NCBI GenBank assembly: GCA_012965625.1
Contig: DTSC01000010.1
Span: 7,028-19,437 of the forward strand
Source: Flavobacteriales bacterium
GTDB taxonomy: Bacteria > Bacteroidota > Bacteroidia > NORP154
Reading direction: 5' to 3'
DNA: 12,410 bases
Positions 1 through 7,507 of the stretch are shown here, in pieces (within the stretch, counting starts at the first letter, position 1; every line of letters begins with the position of its first letter). The notes below the pieces were generated by a model. The model searched no databases. It saw nothing but the letters and a program-made list of their open reading frames with translations, and was not told the origin of the DNA. A program made the translations under genes and the position numbers.

Positions 1-970
1 TAAAAATGTAGATATAGACAGGATCAAGGCTGCAGAGCTTGGCGTTGAACCGGTTGATGCAATTAAGAATATTGTATCAGCCTTAAATTCGTCAACAACC
101 TATCAAAAAGCCTTTTGGATAGACGAGAACAACGGCAATCACTATTATGTTGGTGTTACATATCCTGAAAACCTGATAGACGATCAGCATATATTGGAGA
201 ATGTTACAACAACAAGCAAGACACACGATAAACCTGTTCCTTTTAGAAACTTCTCCAACATAACAGAAACAACCAATCCTGTAGAAATAAATCACCATAA
301 CCTAATGAGAACCTTTAATGTTTATGCTAATGTGGATAATGATGATATTGGTTCAGTATCAGATAATATTCAGCAGATCATAAACGAAATGGAATTTCCT
401 GCCGGTTATGATGTAATGTTTGATGGAGAGGTGGCTGTTATAAAAAGCTCCTTTGGCGATTTGGGTTTAGGCCTGGCCCTTGCCATCATATTGGCATTTT
501 TGATCATCGTGCCCTTGTTCAGATCGTTTCGCTTGCCTTTGATCATTATTCTCACATTCCCATTGGGGATCATTGGGGTAGCTTACTTGTTGTGGGCAAC
601 AGGTACTTATCTAAGTATCCAGTCTATAATGGGAATAATCATGATGGTAGGAATTGCTGTTTCTTACGGAAACATCCTGGTTGACCGCATAAATGTAATT
701 AGCAAGGAAGGCATCGCTATTAAAGATGCAATCATATCAGGTTCAAAGGACAGGTTTAGGCCTGTTCTGATGACGGCTAGCACCACTATTTTTGCCTTAT
801 TGCCAACTGCTCTGGCAACAAGCAGTGGTACCGAATCCAATGTTCCCTTAGCAATTGCTGTAATTGGAGGAACATTCATGGCCACCTTGCTGACCCTTTA
901 TATAATCCCAATTTTATATTCATTCATTGCAAAAAAAACAATCACCATAGAAAATGAAAATATTGAATAA
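1..970 (+). CDS. RND-family efflux permease, C-terminal part (5' end outside window)
   Basis: Inner-membrane proton-driven pump subunit of a tripartite efflux system. The frame is open from base 2, so the gene enters from the left and about 322 residues are visible. The first part (VDIDR, then AAELGV) matches the periplasmic porter/docking region of RND pumps. After FPAGYDVMFDGE come five hydrophobic segments, matching TM8-TM12, with the family-typical RPVLMTAS and ATSSGTESNVPLAIAVIGG blocks and a short polar tail. TTG at 194 is internal and is not a start. In TM10 the segment GIAVSYGNILVDR has Ser where AcrB has the proton-relay Lys940; many non-AcrB RND pumps also lack that Lys. The stop overlaps the adaptor gene by 17 bases, and the order is permease, adaptor, outer-membrane factor. 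Family assignment is firm. Substrate is unknown: the neighbouring metal-binding gene hints at metals, but the sequence does not prove it. Confidence 0.93.
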   Translation, partial: KNVDIDRIKAAELGVEPVDAIKNIVSALNSSTTYQKAFWIDENNGNHYYVGVTYPENLIDDQHILENVTTTSKTHDKPVPFRNFSNITETTNPVEINHHNLMRTFNVYANVDNDDIGSVSDNIQQIINEMEFPAGYDVMFDGEVAVIKSSFGDLGLGLALAIILAFLIIVPLFRSFRLPLIIILTFPLGIIGVAYLLWATGTYLSIQSIMGIIMMVGIAVSYGNILVDRINVISKEGIAIKDAIISGSKDRFRPVLMTASTTIFALLPTALATSSGTESNVPLAIAVIGGTFMATLLTLYIIPILYSFIAKKTITIENENIE

Positions 971-2063
971 CCACCTGCCTATGCGCTTCTCATTACCATT
1001 GGTTTTATTCGTTTCTGCAACACTTTGGTTTTCCTGTGGAACACCAGAGGGTGAACAGATAGAGACATCCTCCGAAGAAGGGAAAATTCAAAAAGTTGAA
1101 GTTGTTAATCCTGCTGAGCGATCCTTTACGTCAGAGATACTTATCACCGGGACAGCCATGCCCAACCAAAGGGTAATGTTACACGCCATGGAAGGCGGTT
1201 TTGTAAAGACCATCTTAAAAGACATCGGAGATAAAGTACATAAAGGATCTGTTATCGCAGAACTTGATAATCCTGAATTGCATAGAAAAGCAGAAAGGCT
1301 ATCTGCGCTGGCCGAAGCAAAAAAAGCAATCTACAATAGGCTAAAGTCAAGTATTGCCCAAACACCTGACCTAACACCACCACAGGTATTGGAAGAAGCT
1401 GAAGCAGCGTATTTGGCCGTAAATGCTGAACTAAAAGGAGTACAGGAACGGCAGGCATTTTTAATAATTACAGCTCCCTTTACCGGTATTATTACACAGC
1501 GATTTATAGACTTGGGTACATTGGTGCAAAGTGGCATCTCTAATGCCAATGCTTCAGCAATTGTCGAAATCCAAGACCTTGATCCCATCAGATTAACGAT
1601 TCCATTGCCTGAAGCAGATGTAGGTAGTGTGAAGAAAGGTGTTGAGGTCACTGTTACATTTCCTGAACTTCCTGGAGAATCATATGTGGCCAAGGTCAGC
1701 AGAACAGCAGGTGTTCTTGATTTTGCCTCTAGAACAATGCAAATTGAAGTGGACCTAAGTAACCCTGACAGAAATATCAAGCCAGGTATGTATGCAAAGG
1801 CAGTTATGCAACTAAATAGCAGAGAGAATGTACTATCTCTGCCTGTTACAGCCCAGTATATTTATGAGGATGAATTGTTTGTATTAAGTGTTGTAAACGG
1901 TCAGGTGGTGCGAGTTCCATTAAGAAAAGGACTTGCCAATAAAGATTTCTTTGAGGTCTTAAACACTGAGATCGATTCAAGCTCGAAGGTAATTATCCAG
2001 GGAAAAGGATTGGTTAATGAGGGGCAAATTGTTACTGCCGTTTTAAAAAATGATAATCAATGA
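954..2063 (+). CDS. RND efflux periplasmic adaptor (membrane fusion protein), lipoprotein
   Basis: Links the RND pump to the outer-membrane channel. The 369-residue product begins with a hydrophobic segment ending in WFSC, with Cys28 the likely lipidated residue. A lipoyl-like half-motif follows at about 74-105 (HAMEGGFVKTILKDIGDKV), then a short alpha-helical hairpin at about 106-168, the returning half-motif (TAPFTGIITQRFIDLGTLVQ, about 173-192), a beta-barrel domain at about 205-285 (PIRLTIPLPE to NIKPGMYAKAVM) and a membrane-proximal domain to the end. This is the HlyD/AcrA architecture. ATG at 954 overlaps the permease. ATG at 981 (codon 10) would give a more compact lipoprotein signal starting MRFSLPL with no overlap, so the true start is uncertain. 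The stop overlaps the next gene by four bases. No metal-binding Met or His cluster like that of CusB is obvious near the N-terminus, so the metal role stays unproven. Confidence 0.92.
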   Translation: MKILNNHLPMRFSLPLVLFVSATLWFSCGTPEGEQIETSSEEGKIQKVEVVNPAERSFTSEILITGTAMPNQRVMLHAMEGGFVKTILKDIGDKVHKGSVIAELDNPELHRKAERLSALAEAKKAIYNRLKSSIAQTPDLTPPQVLEEAEAAYLAVNAELKGVQERQAFLIITAPFTGIITQRFIDLGTLVQSGISNANASAIVEIQDLDPIRLTIPLPEADVGSVKKGVEVTVTFPELPGESYVAKVSRTAGVLDFASRTMQIEVDLSNPDRNIKPGMYAKAVMQLNSRENVLSLPVTAQYIYEDELFVLSVVNGQVVRVPLRKGLANKDFFEVLNTEIDSSSKVIIQGKGLVNEGQIVTAVLKNDNQ

Positions 2064-3385
2064 CATATTTTGTCAACATATTGAATATTAAACTTGCAAC
2101 AGCATGCATTATTTCGGCATTCTTTATTCTAGGCAATGGAAATATACTTGCCCAAACTGCAGAGAAGACGATGCCAATTACCCTTGAAACGGTCCTAAAG
2201 CTATCAGGTACTAATAATTTAAAAATTGCAGAGATCAATGCAAAATATGAGCTTGCTAAAGCAAAGCAGTTATCCTCAAAGGAATGGTTTCTACCCACAG
2301 TAAGCCCGGGTCTTCTGCTGATGGGATATGGGGGGAATGCCCAAACAATAGATGGAACTTTCATTGATGTGAACAAGAATTCTTTTTGGGGTGGTTTTGG
2401 TGTTTCGGCAAACTGGGACCTGGGTGAAAATGTTTATAATTACTTAGCTTCCAAGCAAGAATTAGAAAGCGCAGGCTTTGCAAATCAAGTTATAAAAAAT
2501 GAGGCTACCCTTGATGCCGTAACATTATTTTATAGCCTGGGAGCTGCACAAAGCAAAGTTGCTGCTCTCGACCTTGTCATGGTGAAGGCAGAAGATATTG
2601 TCAGGCAAATTGAATTACTGGTGATCAATGGTTCCAGGTATAAGTCTGATGTATTGCTTGCAAAAGCTAACTTGAATCATATTAAAATTGAAATCAGCAG
2701 GGCAAAAGAAAAAGTTAGAACAAACTCCAATGAACTTTTAAAGGTGCTGAATATTAAGGACCAGGTCCTGCTTTTAATCGGTGATTCAATCCTTGTGCCG
2801 GTAGATTTAGCTGATACTTCTTCCGCTAATTTGAATACTGCCTATGAGAATCGGCCTGAAATTAACTTGTCTAAAAGTAATCTGGAAGCGCTGACCATAA
2901 GGCGCAAGGCGACTACAACTGGCTTGTTACTTCCAAGTGTAAACTTTGGATTGAATGATGGATTATATGGCCCCTATTTTAATCCTCTGGCCAATAGATA
3001 TTCTTATTATTTTGGAGCAACATGGGATATTCCATTGGGAGCACTTTTTTACGCAGGTGACAAAAAACAATTTGATGCCAGAATAAGAATAGAGGACATC
3101 AAATTGGAAGGGGTTAAGAATACCATACGCCAGGAAGTGATGGACGCCCAGGCAAAAGTTGAAGGAGCAAATGAGCAGATGCGACTGGCAGAAGCTTCCA
3201 CAGGATATGCCCGGGACGCCTTGGATCAATGCATGAAGCGCCAGGAGCTTGGAATTGGTTTACCCCTTGAAGTATTCCAGGCACAAGAGCAATTACTAAA
3301 GGTAAATATTGACCTTATCAATGCGATAAGCAGATACAACAAAGCCCAATATGAGTTATATGTGGCCTTGGGGAATAATTTTTAA
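2060..3385 (+). CDS. TolC-family outer-membrane efflux channel
   Basis: Outer-membrane factor that completes the tripartite pump. It is 441 residues, a usual length for the family. A signal peptide is visible, with a hydrophobic core at about 12-25 and likely cleavage after ILA at residue 31. The mature part begins with ITLETVLKLSGTNNLKIAEI, the usual first helix of an OEP repeat, and has two long helical repeat units with strand-forming segments between them (for example SVNFGLNDGLYGPY and SYYFGATWDIPLGALF). The C-terminal helix ends in SRYNKAQYELYVALGNNF, typical of TolC-like proteins. The start ATG shares the ATGA overlap with the adaptor stop, which points to translational coupling. The stop lies one base from the end of the opposing receptor gene, so there is no room for a separate terminator hairpin. 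Confidence 0.92.
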   Translation: MTYFVNILNIKLATACIISAFFILGNGNILAQTAEKTMPITLETVLKLSGTNNLKIAEINAKYELAKAKQLSSKEWFLPTVSPGLLLMGYGGNAQTIDGTFIDVNKNSFWGGFGVSANWDLGENVYNYLASKQELESAGFANQVIKNEATLDAVTLFYSLGAAQSKVAALDLVMVKAEDIVRQIELLVINGSRYKSDVLLAKANLNHIKIEISRAKEKVRTNSNELLKVLNIKDQVLLLIGDSILVPVDLADTSSANLNTAYENRPEINLSKSNLEALTIRRKATTTGLLLPSVNFGLNDGLYGPYFNPLANRYSYYFGATWDIPLGALFYAGDKKQFDARIRIEDIKLEGVKNTIRQEVMDAQAKVEGANEQMRLAEASTGYARDALDQCMKRQELGIGLPLEVFQAQEQLLKVNIDLINAISRYNKAQYELYVALGNNF

Positions 3386-3386
3386 T

Positions 3387-5654
3387 CTATTCCAAGCTGT
3401 ACCGAAATCCAACATAGGCCATTCGACCAAAAATTGGACCCCATATCAATGAGCTGTCAAAATTTTCGTTGAATGGATTTTCTGAGGAAATTATTGGGTT
3501 TTCCTGTCTGAAATTCGCAATATTCTCCACTCCTACGTAAAAATCCACGTTAGTGACAAAGTTTTTGGTAATTTGTGAATTAACGATAAAGAAAGAAGGC
3601 GATTCTACATCCAGATCCGGATCCGGATGTTCTGGAATTCTTTTCTCACCTTGCCACTGTACTGTGCAATCAAAGTTCCATCTTCGTTTAGTAGCATAGG
3701 CTAGATTGATGAACGCACGATTAACCGACATAAGCGGTTTCCTCTTAAGTTCATGTTCCTGAAAAGCCTGGTCAGCAGGGTTCCACTCAGATCCATAGCT
3801 CATCTTTACATCAAACCATCTATAGGCCAAGCGAATGTCCAACCTGCGGATCAGCTCATAGTTAAAGGTTAATTGCAAACTATTGGAATAGGAATCTCCC
3901 TCCAAATTGTAAAACCAAACTTCATTACTTGATTGTTCAAAATCCACTATAAGTTGGTTTTCAAAATCAGTTCGATAATAATCAAACCCTATACTGCCAT
4001 CCCGATAATCTAGGGTAAACTCCTGTGTTATATTAAATCCATAGCTCCAAGCTTCTTCCACCTTAAAGCCAAATCCCGCCAATGCACTGTCAGAAATCAA
4101 GATTAAATGCCTGGAGCTTGCAAGCATCCCTAAATTTTCAGCAATTATGTTCGTCGTTCTCCATCCTTTGCCAATGGATCCACGAAAAACTGTTTTCTCA
4201 GCCATGCAGTAGCGAAAATGAACTCTGGGAACAAGAAAAGAACCATAGTAATTGTGGTGATCTGCCCTTAAACCTGCAACCAAGGTTATATTGTCCAAAG
4301 GGGCATAGGTATACTCCACAAATACTCCAGGAATGATTTCGGTTCTTTTATAGTTCAAGCTATCTAGAGTTTCGTCATACCGGTCAAAAAGATAGCTGGA
4401 ACCACCTTTAATTTTATGTTGGGTGTTGCCAATAAGGGATTGGAAAATAAGATTCGCATAGCCAGATTCTTGCGTTGCATCATAGCGTCTTAGACCAAAA
4501 TACGATTCCTGCTTGTGATTTATCCCACTAATTTGCAAGCCAATGCTTGCAAACTTATTCTTTGGAAAAATATACCCCAACTTTGCAAACCCCTCGATTC
4601 TATTGGTATTAATCCCTACACCATAGTTATTCGTGTCTAGCTTGTCACGGTCAGGTTGAAATTGAACCTGGCCTCCAATATCATCCATCCATATTCCTTT
4701 TGCACCAAACTGCATTCTTAAACCGTTGGGATTAACATATTTCCAACGGCTCATGGCAATGAATTGATTACTCAAAGGAACATCTAAAAACGAATCTGAA
4801 TTATTGTCTGATTTTAACATAAGTGTTTTCCCATGAAGCAACAAAGCAGTTGACCATCTATTTGATAGCCTGAACCTGGAAAATAAATTTAATTCCATCC
4901 TTCCCTCCTGGTTGCCATAAACATTAATAAAAAGCTTTTGCTTTTCTTCTGGTTTTTTAATCTCTACGTTGATCTGTCCAGCAATACTCTCAAACCCATT
5001 CACAACAGGCCCCATTCCTTTTGCAACCTGTATAGAACTCATCCAGGAACCTGGAATATAAGTGAGGCCATAGATAGTGGCGATTCCCCTGGCATAAGGA
5101 ATATTCTCTTGAGATATTTGGACATAAGGTCCTGCCAATCCCAGCATTTGTATTTGTCGTGTACCGGTTAAAGCATCTGTAAAAGAAACATCCACAGAAG
5201 GGTTGGTCTCAAAGCTCTCTGACAAATTACAACATGCTGCCTTAAATAGCTCCTGCTCCCCCATGATCTCTGTTTTGAGGACATCCATATAAGAGATCTC
5301 AGTGGATTTTTTACGATAAATAACCTGTACCTCGTCAAGCACCTGCGAATTTTTTAGAATGATTGTTAGTTGTTCGGGAGTTTCCACAAGGATTGTATCA
5401 GAACGATATCCTATGTAGCTAACAAGAAGCCTTCTTGATTCCGCATTGTAGGGCAATGAAAACACTCCATTTGTATCAGCTGATGCTCCAATCGTTGTTC
5501 CTAGCCAAATCACATTGGCACCAATCAATGGAGACAGCTCTCCTTTCTCGTTTTCCTCAACAATTACACCCTTGATTGTTCCCTGACCAAAAGAAACCGA
5601 CACAGAAAACAAAAAACATAAGGCTAAATAGAAGAGTAGAAAAAAAAGACGCAT
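3387..5654 (-). CDS. TonB-dependent outer-membrane receptor, putative metal-related
   Basis: Outer-membrane active transporter of 755 residues. Regions in order: signal peptide (1 to about 24, ending SVSFGQ); a carboxypeptidase-regulatory-like beta-sandwich (about 26-102, GTIKGVIVEE to LLVSYIGYRSDTI) common in Bacteroidota receptors; a TonB-box-like LDEVQVIYRK at about 106-115; a plug domain (about 125-235), with the core LGLAGPYVQISQENIPYARG followed by GPVVNGFESIAGQINVEI; then a 22-strand-type barrel ending in the aromatic-rich AYVGFRYSLE. The plug has a Cys-Cys pair at 141-142 (KAACCNLSESFE) close to the conserved ETNPSVDV segment. No SusD-like partner is adjacent, so a glycan SUS system is unlikely. 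The gene lies 18 bases after a secreted HMA-domain gene on the same strand, and I infer the substrate is copper or a similar metal or metal complex. Receptor class is certain; substrate is not. Confidence 0.92.
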   Translation of the reverse strand: MRLFFLLFYLALCFLFSVSVSFGQGTIKGVIVEENEKGELSPLIGANVIWLGTTIGASADTNGVFSLPYNAESRRLLVSYIGYRSDTILVETPEQLTIILKNSQVLDEVQVIYRKKSTEISYMDVLKTEIMGEQELFKAACCNLSESFETNPSVDVSFTDALTGTRQIQMLGLAGPYVQISQENIPYARGIATIYGLTYIPGSWMSSIQVAKGMGPVVNGFESIAGQINVEIKKPEEKQKLFINVYGNQEGRMELNLFSRFRLSNRWSTALLLHGKTLMLKSDNNSDSFLDVPLSNQFIAMSRWKYVNPNGLRMQFGAKGIWMDDIGGQVQFQPDRDKLDTNNYGVGINTNRIEGFAKLGYIFPKNKFASIGLQISGINHKQESYFGLRRYDATQESGYANLIFQSLIGNTQHKIKGGSSYLFDRYDETLDSLNYKRTEIIPGVFVEYTYAPLDNITLVAGLRADHHNYYGSFLVPRVHFRYCMAEKTVFRGSIGKGWRTTNIIAENLGMLASSRHLILISDSALAGFGFKVEEAWSYGFNITQEFTLDYRDGSIGFDYYRTDFENQLIVDFEQSSNEVWFYNLEGDSYSNSLQLTFNYELIRRLDIRLAYRWFDVKMSYGSEWNPADQAFQEHELKRKPLMSVNRAFINLAYATKRRWNFDCTVQWQGEKRIPEHPDPDLDVESPSFFIVNSQITKNFVTNVDFYVGVENIANFRQENPIISSENPFNENFDSSLIWGPIFGRMAYVGFRYSLE

Positions 5655-5672
5655 ATTGAATATTGTTGTTCA

Positions 5673-6038
5673 TCAATGCTTATCCAGGCCATCCCTGTAC
5701 TTACAGCAGTTTGGAAGTTTAGCGTAGTCCTCGTCAGTAGCTTTTAACTTCTCGGTATCATAACCTGCTTTAGCAATGTTTTGGTGGATCGCATCTTCAT
5801 TGGTTTTGTCTGGCCGATATACTATAGTCATATTCCCTGACATCTTGTCCCAGCTGGCCATTTTTACGCCTTTTACATAGGCGGCATTTTCAATAACATT
5901 TTTGCACATTTCACAGACACCGTCTACCTTAAACTCCAATTTCAAGGTCTTCCCTTTTTCTGTTTCTTGGGAAAACGAAGAAGTAGATGTAAACAAAACA
6001 GTGAAAAGTATTATAAATAAGAGTATGGGCTTTTTCAT
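5673..6038 (-). CDS. Secreted heavy-metal-associated (HMA) domain protein
   Basis: Probable periplasmic metal-binding protein of 121 residues. An N-terminal signal peptide (MKKPILLFII onward, likely cleaved near SFSQ at residue 24) is followed by one HMA fold at about 31-98. The fold carries the metal-binding loop VDGVCEMCKNVIE (Cys42-x-x-Cys45) and the later strand NMTIVYRPDKTNEDAIHQNI. In the known family such CxxC loops bind Cu(I) or related soft metals. The C-terminal tail contains LPNCCKYRDGLDKH, adding a Cys-Cys pair (111-112) and a terminal His that could form a second site; this is inference. It precedes the TonB-dependent receptor by 18 bases and is surely co-transcribed with it. It lies 72 bases downstream of the nhaD stop, with its own possible promoter there. 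Export and the extra Cys pair distinguish it from cytosolic CopZ chaperones. Confidence 0.9.
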   Translation of the reverse strand: MKKPILLFIILFTVLFTSTSSFSQETEKGKTLKLEFKVDGVCEMCKNVIENAAYVKGVKMASWDKMSGNMTIVYRPDKTNEDAIHQNIAKAGYDTEKLKATDEDYAKLPNCCKYRDGLDKH

Positions 6039-6110
6039 ATTGAGTTTTATTTTTATAATAACAAATTTTGTACCAAATATATGGTTATTACAAAAAAAGC
6101 AGGAAATAAG
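6039..6110 (-). promoter_or_regulatory. Candidate promoter/operator of the HMA-receptor operon
   Basis: AT-rich 72-base gap. On the minus strand TATATTTG (plus positions 6074-6081) fits the Bacteroidota -7 element TAnnTTTG and would place transcription start about 30 bases before the HMA ATG. No well-spaced -33 TTTG was seen; the nearest, at 6091-6094, is only 9 bases away. Three symmetric elements overlap here: TAATAAC (6056-6062) with GTTATTA (6084-6090), ACAAATTTTGT (6061-6071), and a 14-base near-palindrome ACCAAATATATGGT (6072-6085, one mismatched pair). They could be a regulator site, or chance in AT-rich DNA. Confidence 0.35.
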
Positions 6111-7476
6111 CTAAAACATCAGTACATAGACAGCTGCTCCCGACAAATAACCAACGGCAGCAAGGATGCTTATCTTTTTCAGGTACCAGATAAAATCAAT
6201 CTTTTCCATACCCATTACCGCTACTCCCGCCGCTGAACCAATAATTAACATGGAACCACCTGTACCCGCACAGTAGGCCAAAAATTCCCAAAATGCATGA
6301 TCTGCAGGAAATGCTTTACCCGCAACAGCTTCCGCCCCCACTGGTAAAAGTTCATACATTCCCATAGCACCAGCTACAAGAGGAACATTGTCGACAATTG
6401 AGGATAATGCACCGATAATTACATTTATCACATATATATTCCCGATGGTTGTATCCAGCAAAGTTGCCATTATGCCTAAATGCCCAGCAGACTGCAAGCT
6501 GGCGACGGCCAACAGGATACCCAAAAAGAAAAATACTGTCGAAACATCCACTTTTTTTAATACTCCAATTACAGATAATGAGCTCTTATCTTCTTTGTTC
6601 TTCTTCTTATGTAATAGCTCCGTGATTAACCACAGAACACCTAAGCTAAGCATCATTCCCATATAAGGAGGAAGGTGAATAGTAGTCTTCAATACCGGTA
6701 CCAGCAACAGGCCGCCAACACCCATTGAAAACCAAGTTTCTTTCAAAATGTGTAGTTGGATTTTTCATGTGCTCCAAATCCATTCTACCTAAAGCACGAA
6801 CAATTTGACCTTTTTTTGTAAAAGACAAATAAACCAAAGGAACAACCATACATACAAAGCTTGGTATGATCAATTTTGTTATGATATTCAGCGCTGTCAC
6901 CTGGCCACCAATCCAAAGCATGATTGTAGTAATGTCGCCAATTGGAGACCAAGCACCACCTGCATTTGCAGCAAGAATTACCATCCCACCAAAGAACCAG
7001 CGCTCCTCTTTCTCCTTCAATAGCTTCCTTAACAGGGCCACCATAACAATGGATGTCGTAAGATTATCAAGAGCTGCTGAAAAGAAAAACGTCAATAAAC
7101 TTATGATCCACAATAGTTTAACTCTATTAGAAGTATTTATTCTGTCTGTTATAACAGCAAATCCCTCATGAGCATCAATCAATTCAACAATGGTCATGGC
7201 GCCAAGTAGGAAAAACAGAATCTGGGCAATTTCAGATAGATGATGAGTGATTTCGTGATGCACAATGAAATCCGTAAAGCTACCATTGGGATTGGCTGCC
7301 AGGTATTCATCATAAAACGTCGTGCCAGGTAGAATATCTGCCGCTCCAATAATATAAGCGATCCATGTCAAAACACCTATCAACAAGGCTGAAGCTGCTT
7401 TATCTACTTTTATTGTATGCTCCATGGCTATCGCTGCATAACCTAGAACAAACAACACCACCATCAAAACAAACAT
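6111..7476 (-). pseudogene. nhaD: NhaD-type Na+/H+ antiporter, interrupted by a frameshift
   Basis: Inner-membrane sodium/proton antiporter (ion transporter superfamily, NhaD). The gene is split into two frames. The upstream part starts at ATG 7476 and carries family segments ALDNLTTSIVMVALLRKL, ANAGGAWSPIGDITTIMLWI and the loop NPTTHFERNLVF (to residue 250). The downstream part, from about base 6729 to the stop at 6111, resumes with SMGVGGLLLVPVLKT, LPPYMGMMLSLGVLW, SSIVDNVPLVAGAMGMY and AYCAGTGGSMLIIGSAAGV. Joined at 6728-6731 they give about 455 residues, a normal NhaD length, so nothing else is missing. The upstream frame reads on for 26 unrelated residues to its stop at 6646. The downstream frame could start only at TTG 6746, which would give a half protein of 211 residues. 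AGGAAG just before ATG 7476 is an unusually good ribosome site for this phylum. The gene follows mscS by 31 bases. Sequencing error, true decay or recoding are all possible. Confidence 0.88.
6728..6731 (-). other. Frameshift site within nhaD (TTTT run on minus strand)
   Basis: The two nhaD frames are joined by moving the reading one base forward at the sequence that reads TTGGTTTTCAATGGG on the minus strand. This equals one extra base or two missing bases. Restoring two T gives ...ERNLVFSMGVGG..., which fits the family's usual spacing as I recall it; removing one T gives ...ERNLVSMGVGG.... The exact base cannot be fixed without an alignment. Confidence 0.7.
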
Positions 7477-7507
7477 GCCTTCCTGTTTAAATTAAAAAAC
7501 TAATCCT

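Noticed and set aside
194..970. The permease 3' end as a short standalone gene beginning at TTG 194
   Set aside because: The same frame is open back to base 2 with RND porter-domain sequence, so 194 is internal to a gene cut by the window edge.
1331..1780. 149-codon open frame on the minus strand inside the adaptor gene
   Set aside because: It is antisense to a well-supported gene, with no recognisable domain. The same applies to minus-strand frames at 2032-2376, 2963-3229 and 664-885, and to plus-strand frames within the receptor and nhaD.
1..3385. Naming the efflux operon as cusABC or czcCBA
   Set aside because: The gene order and the visible part of the permease do not show metal-pump signature residues. 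The only metal hint comes from the neighbouring operon.
6646..6720. Upstream nhaD frame continuing to its own stop as a real C-terminus (NGCWRPVAGTG...)
   Set aside because: These residues lie over the correctly framed SMGVGGLLLVPV segment and have no family resemblance. They are out-of-frame read-through.
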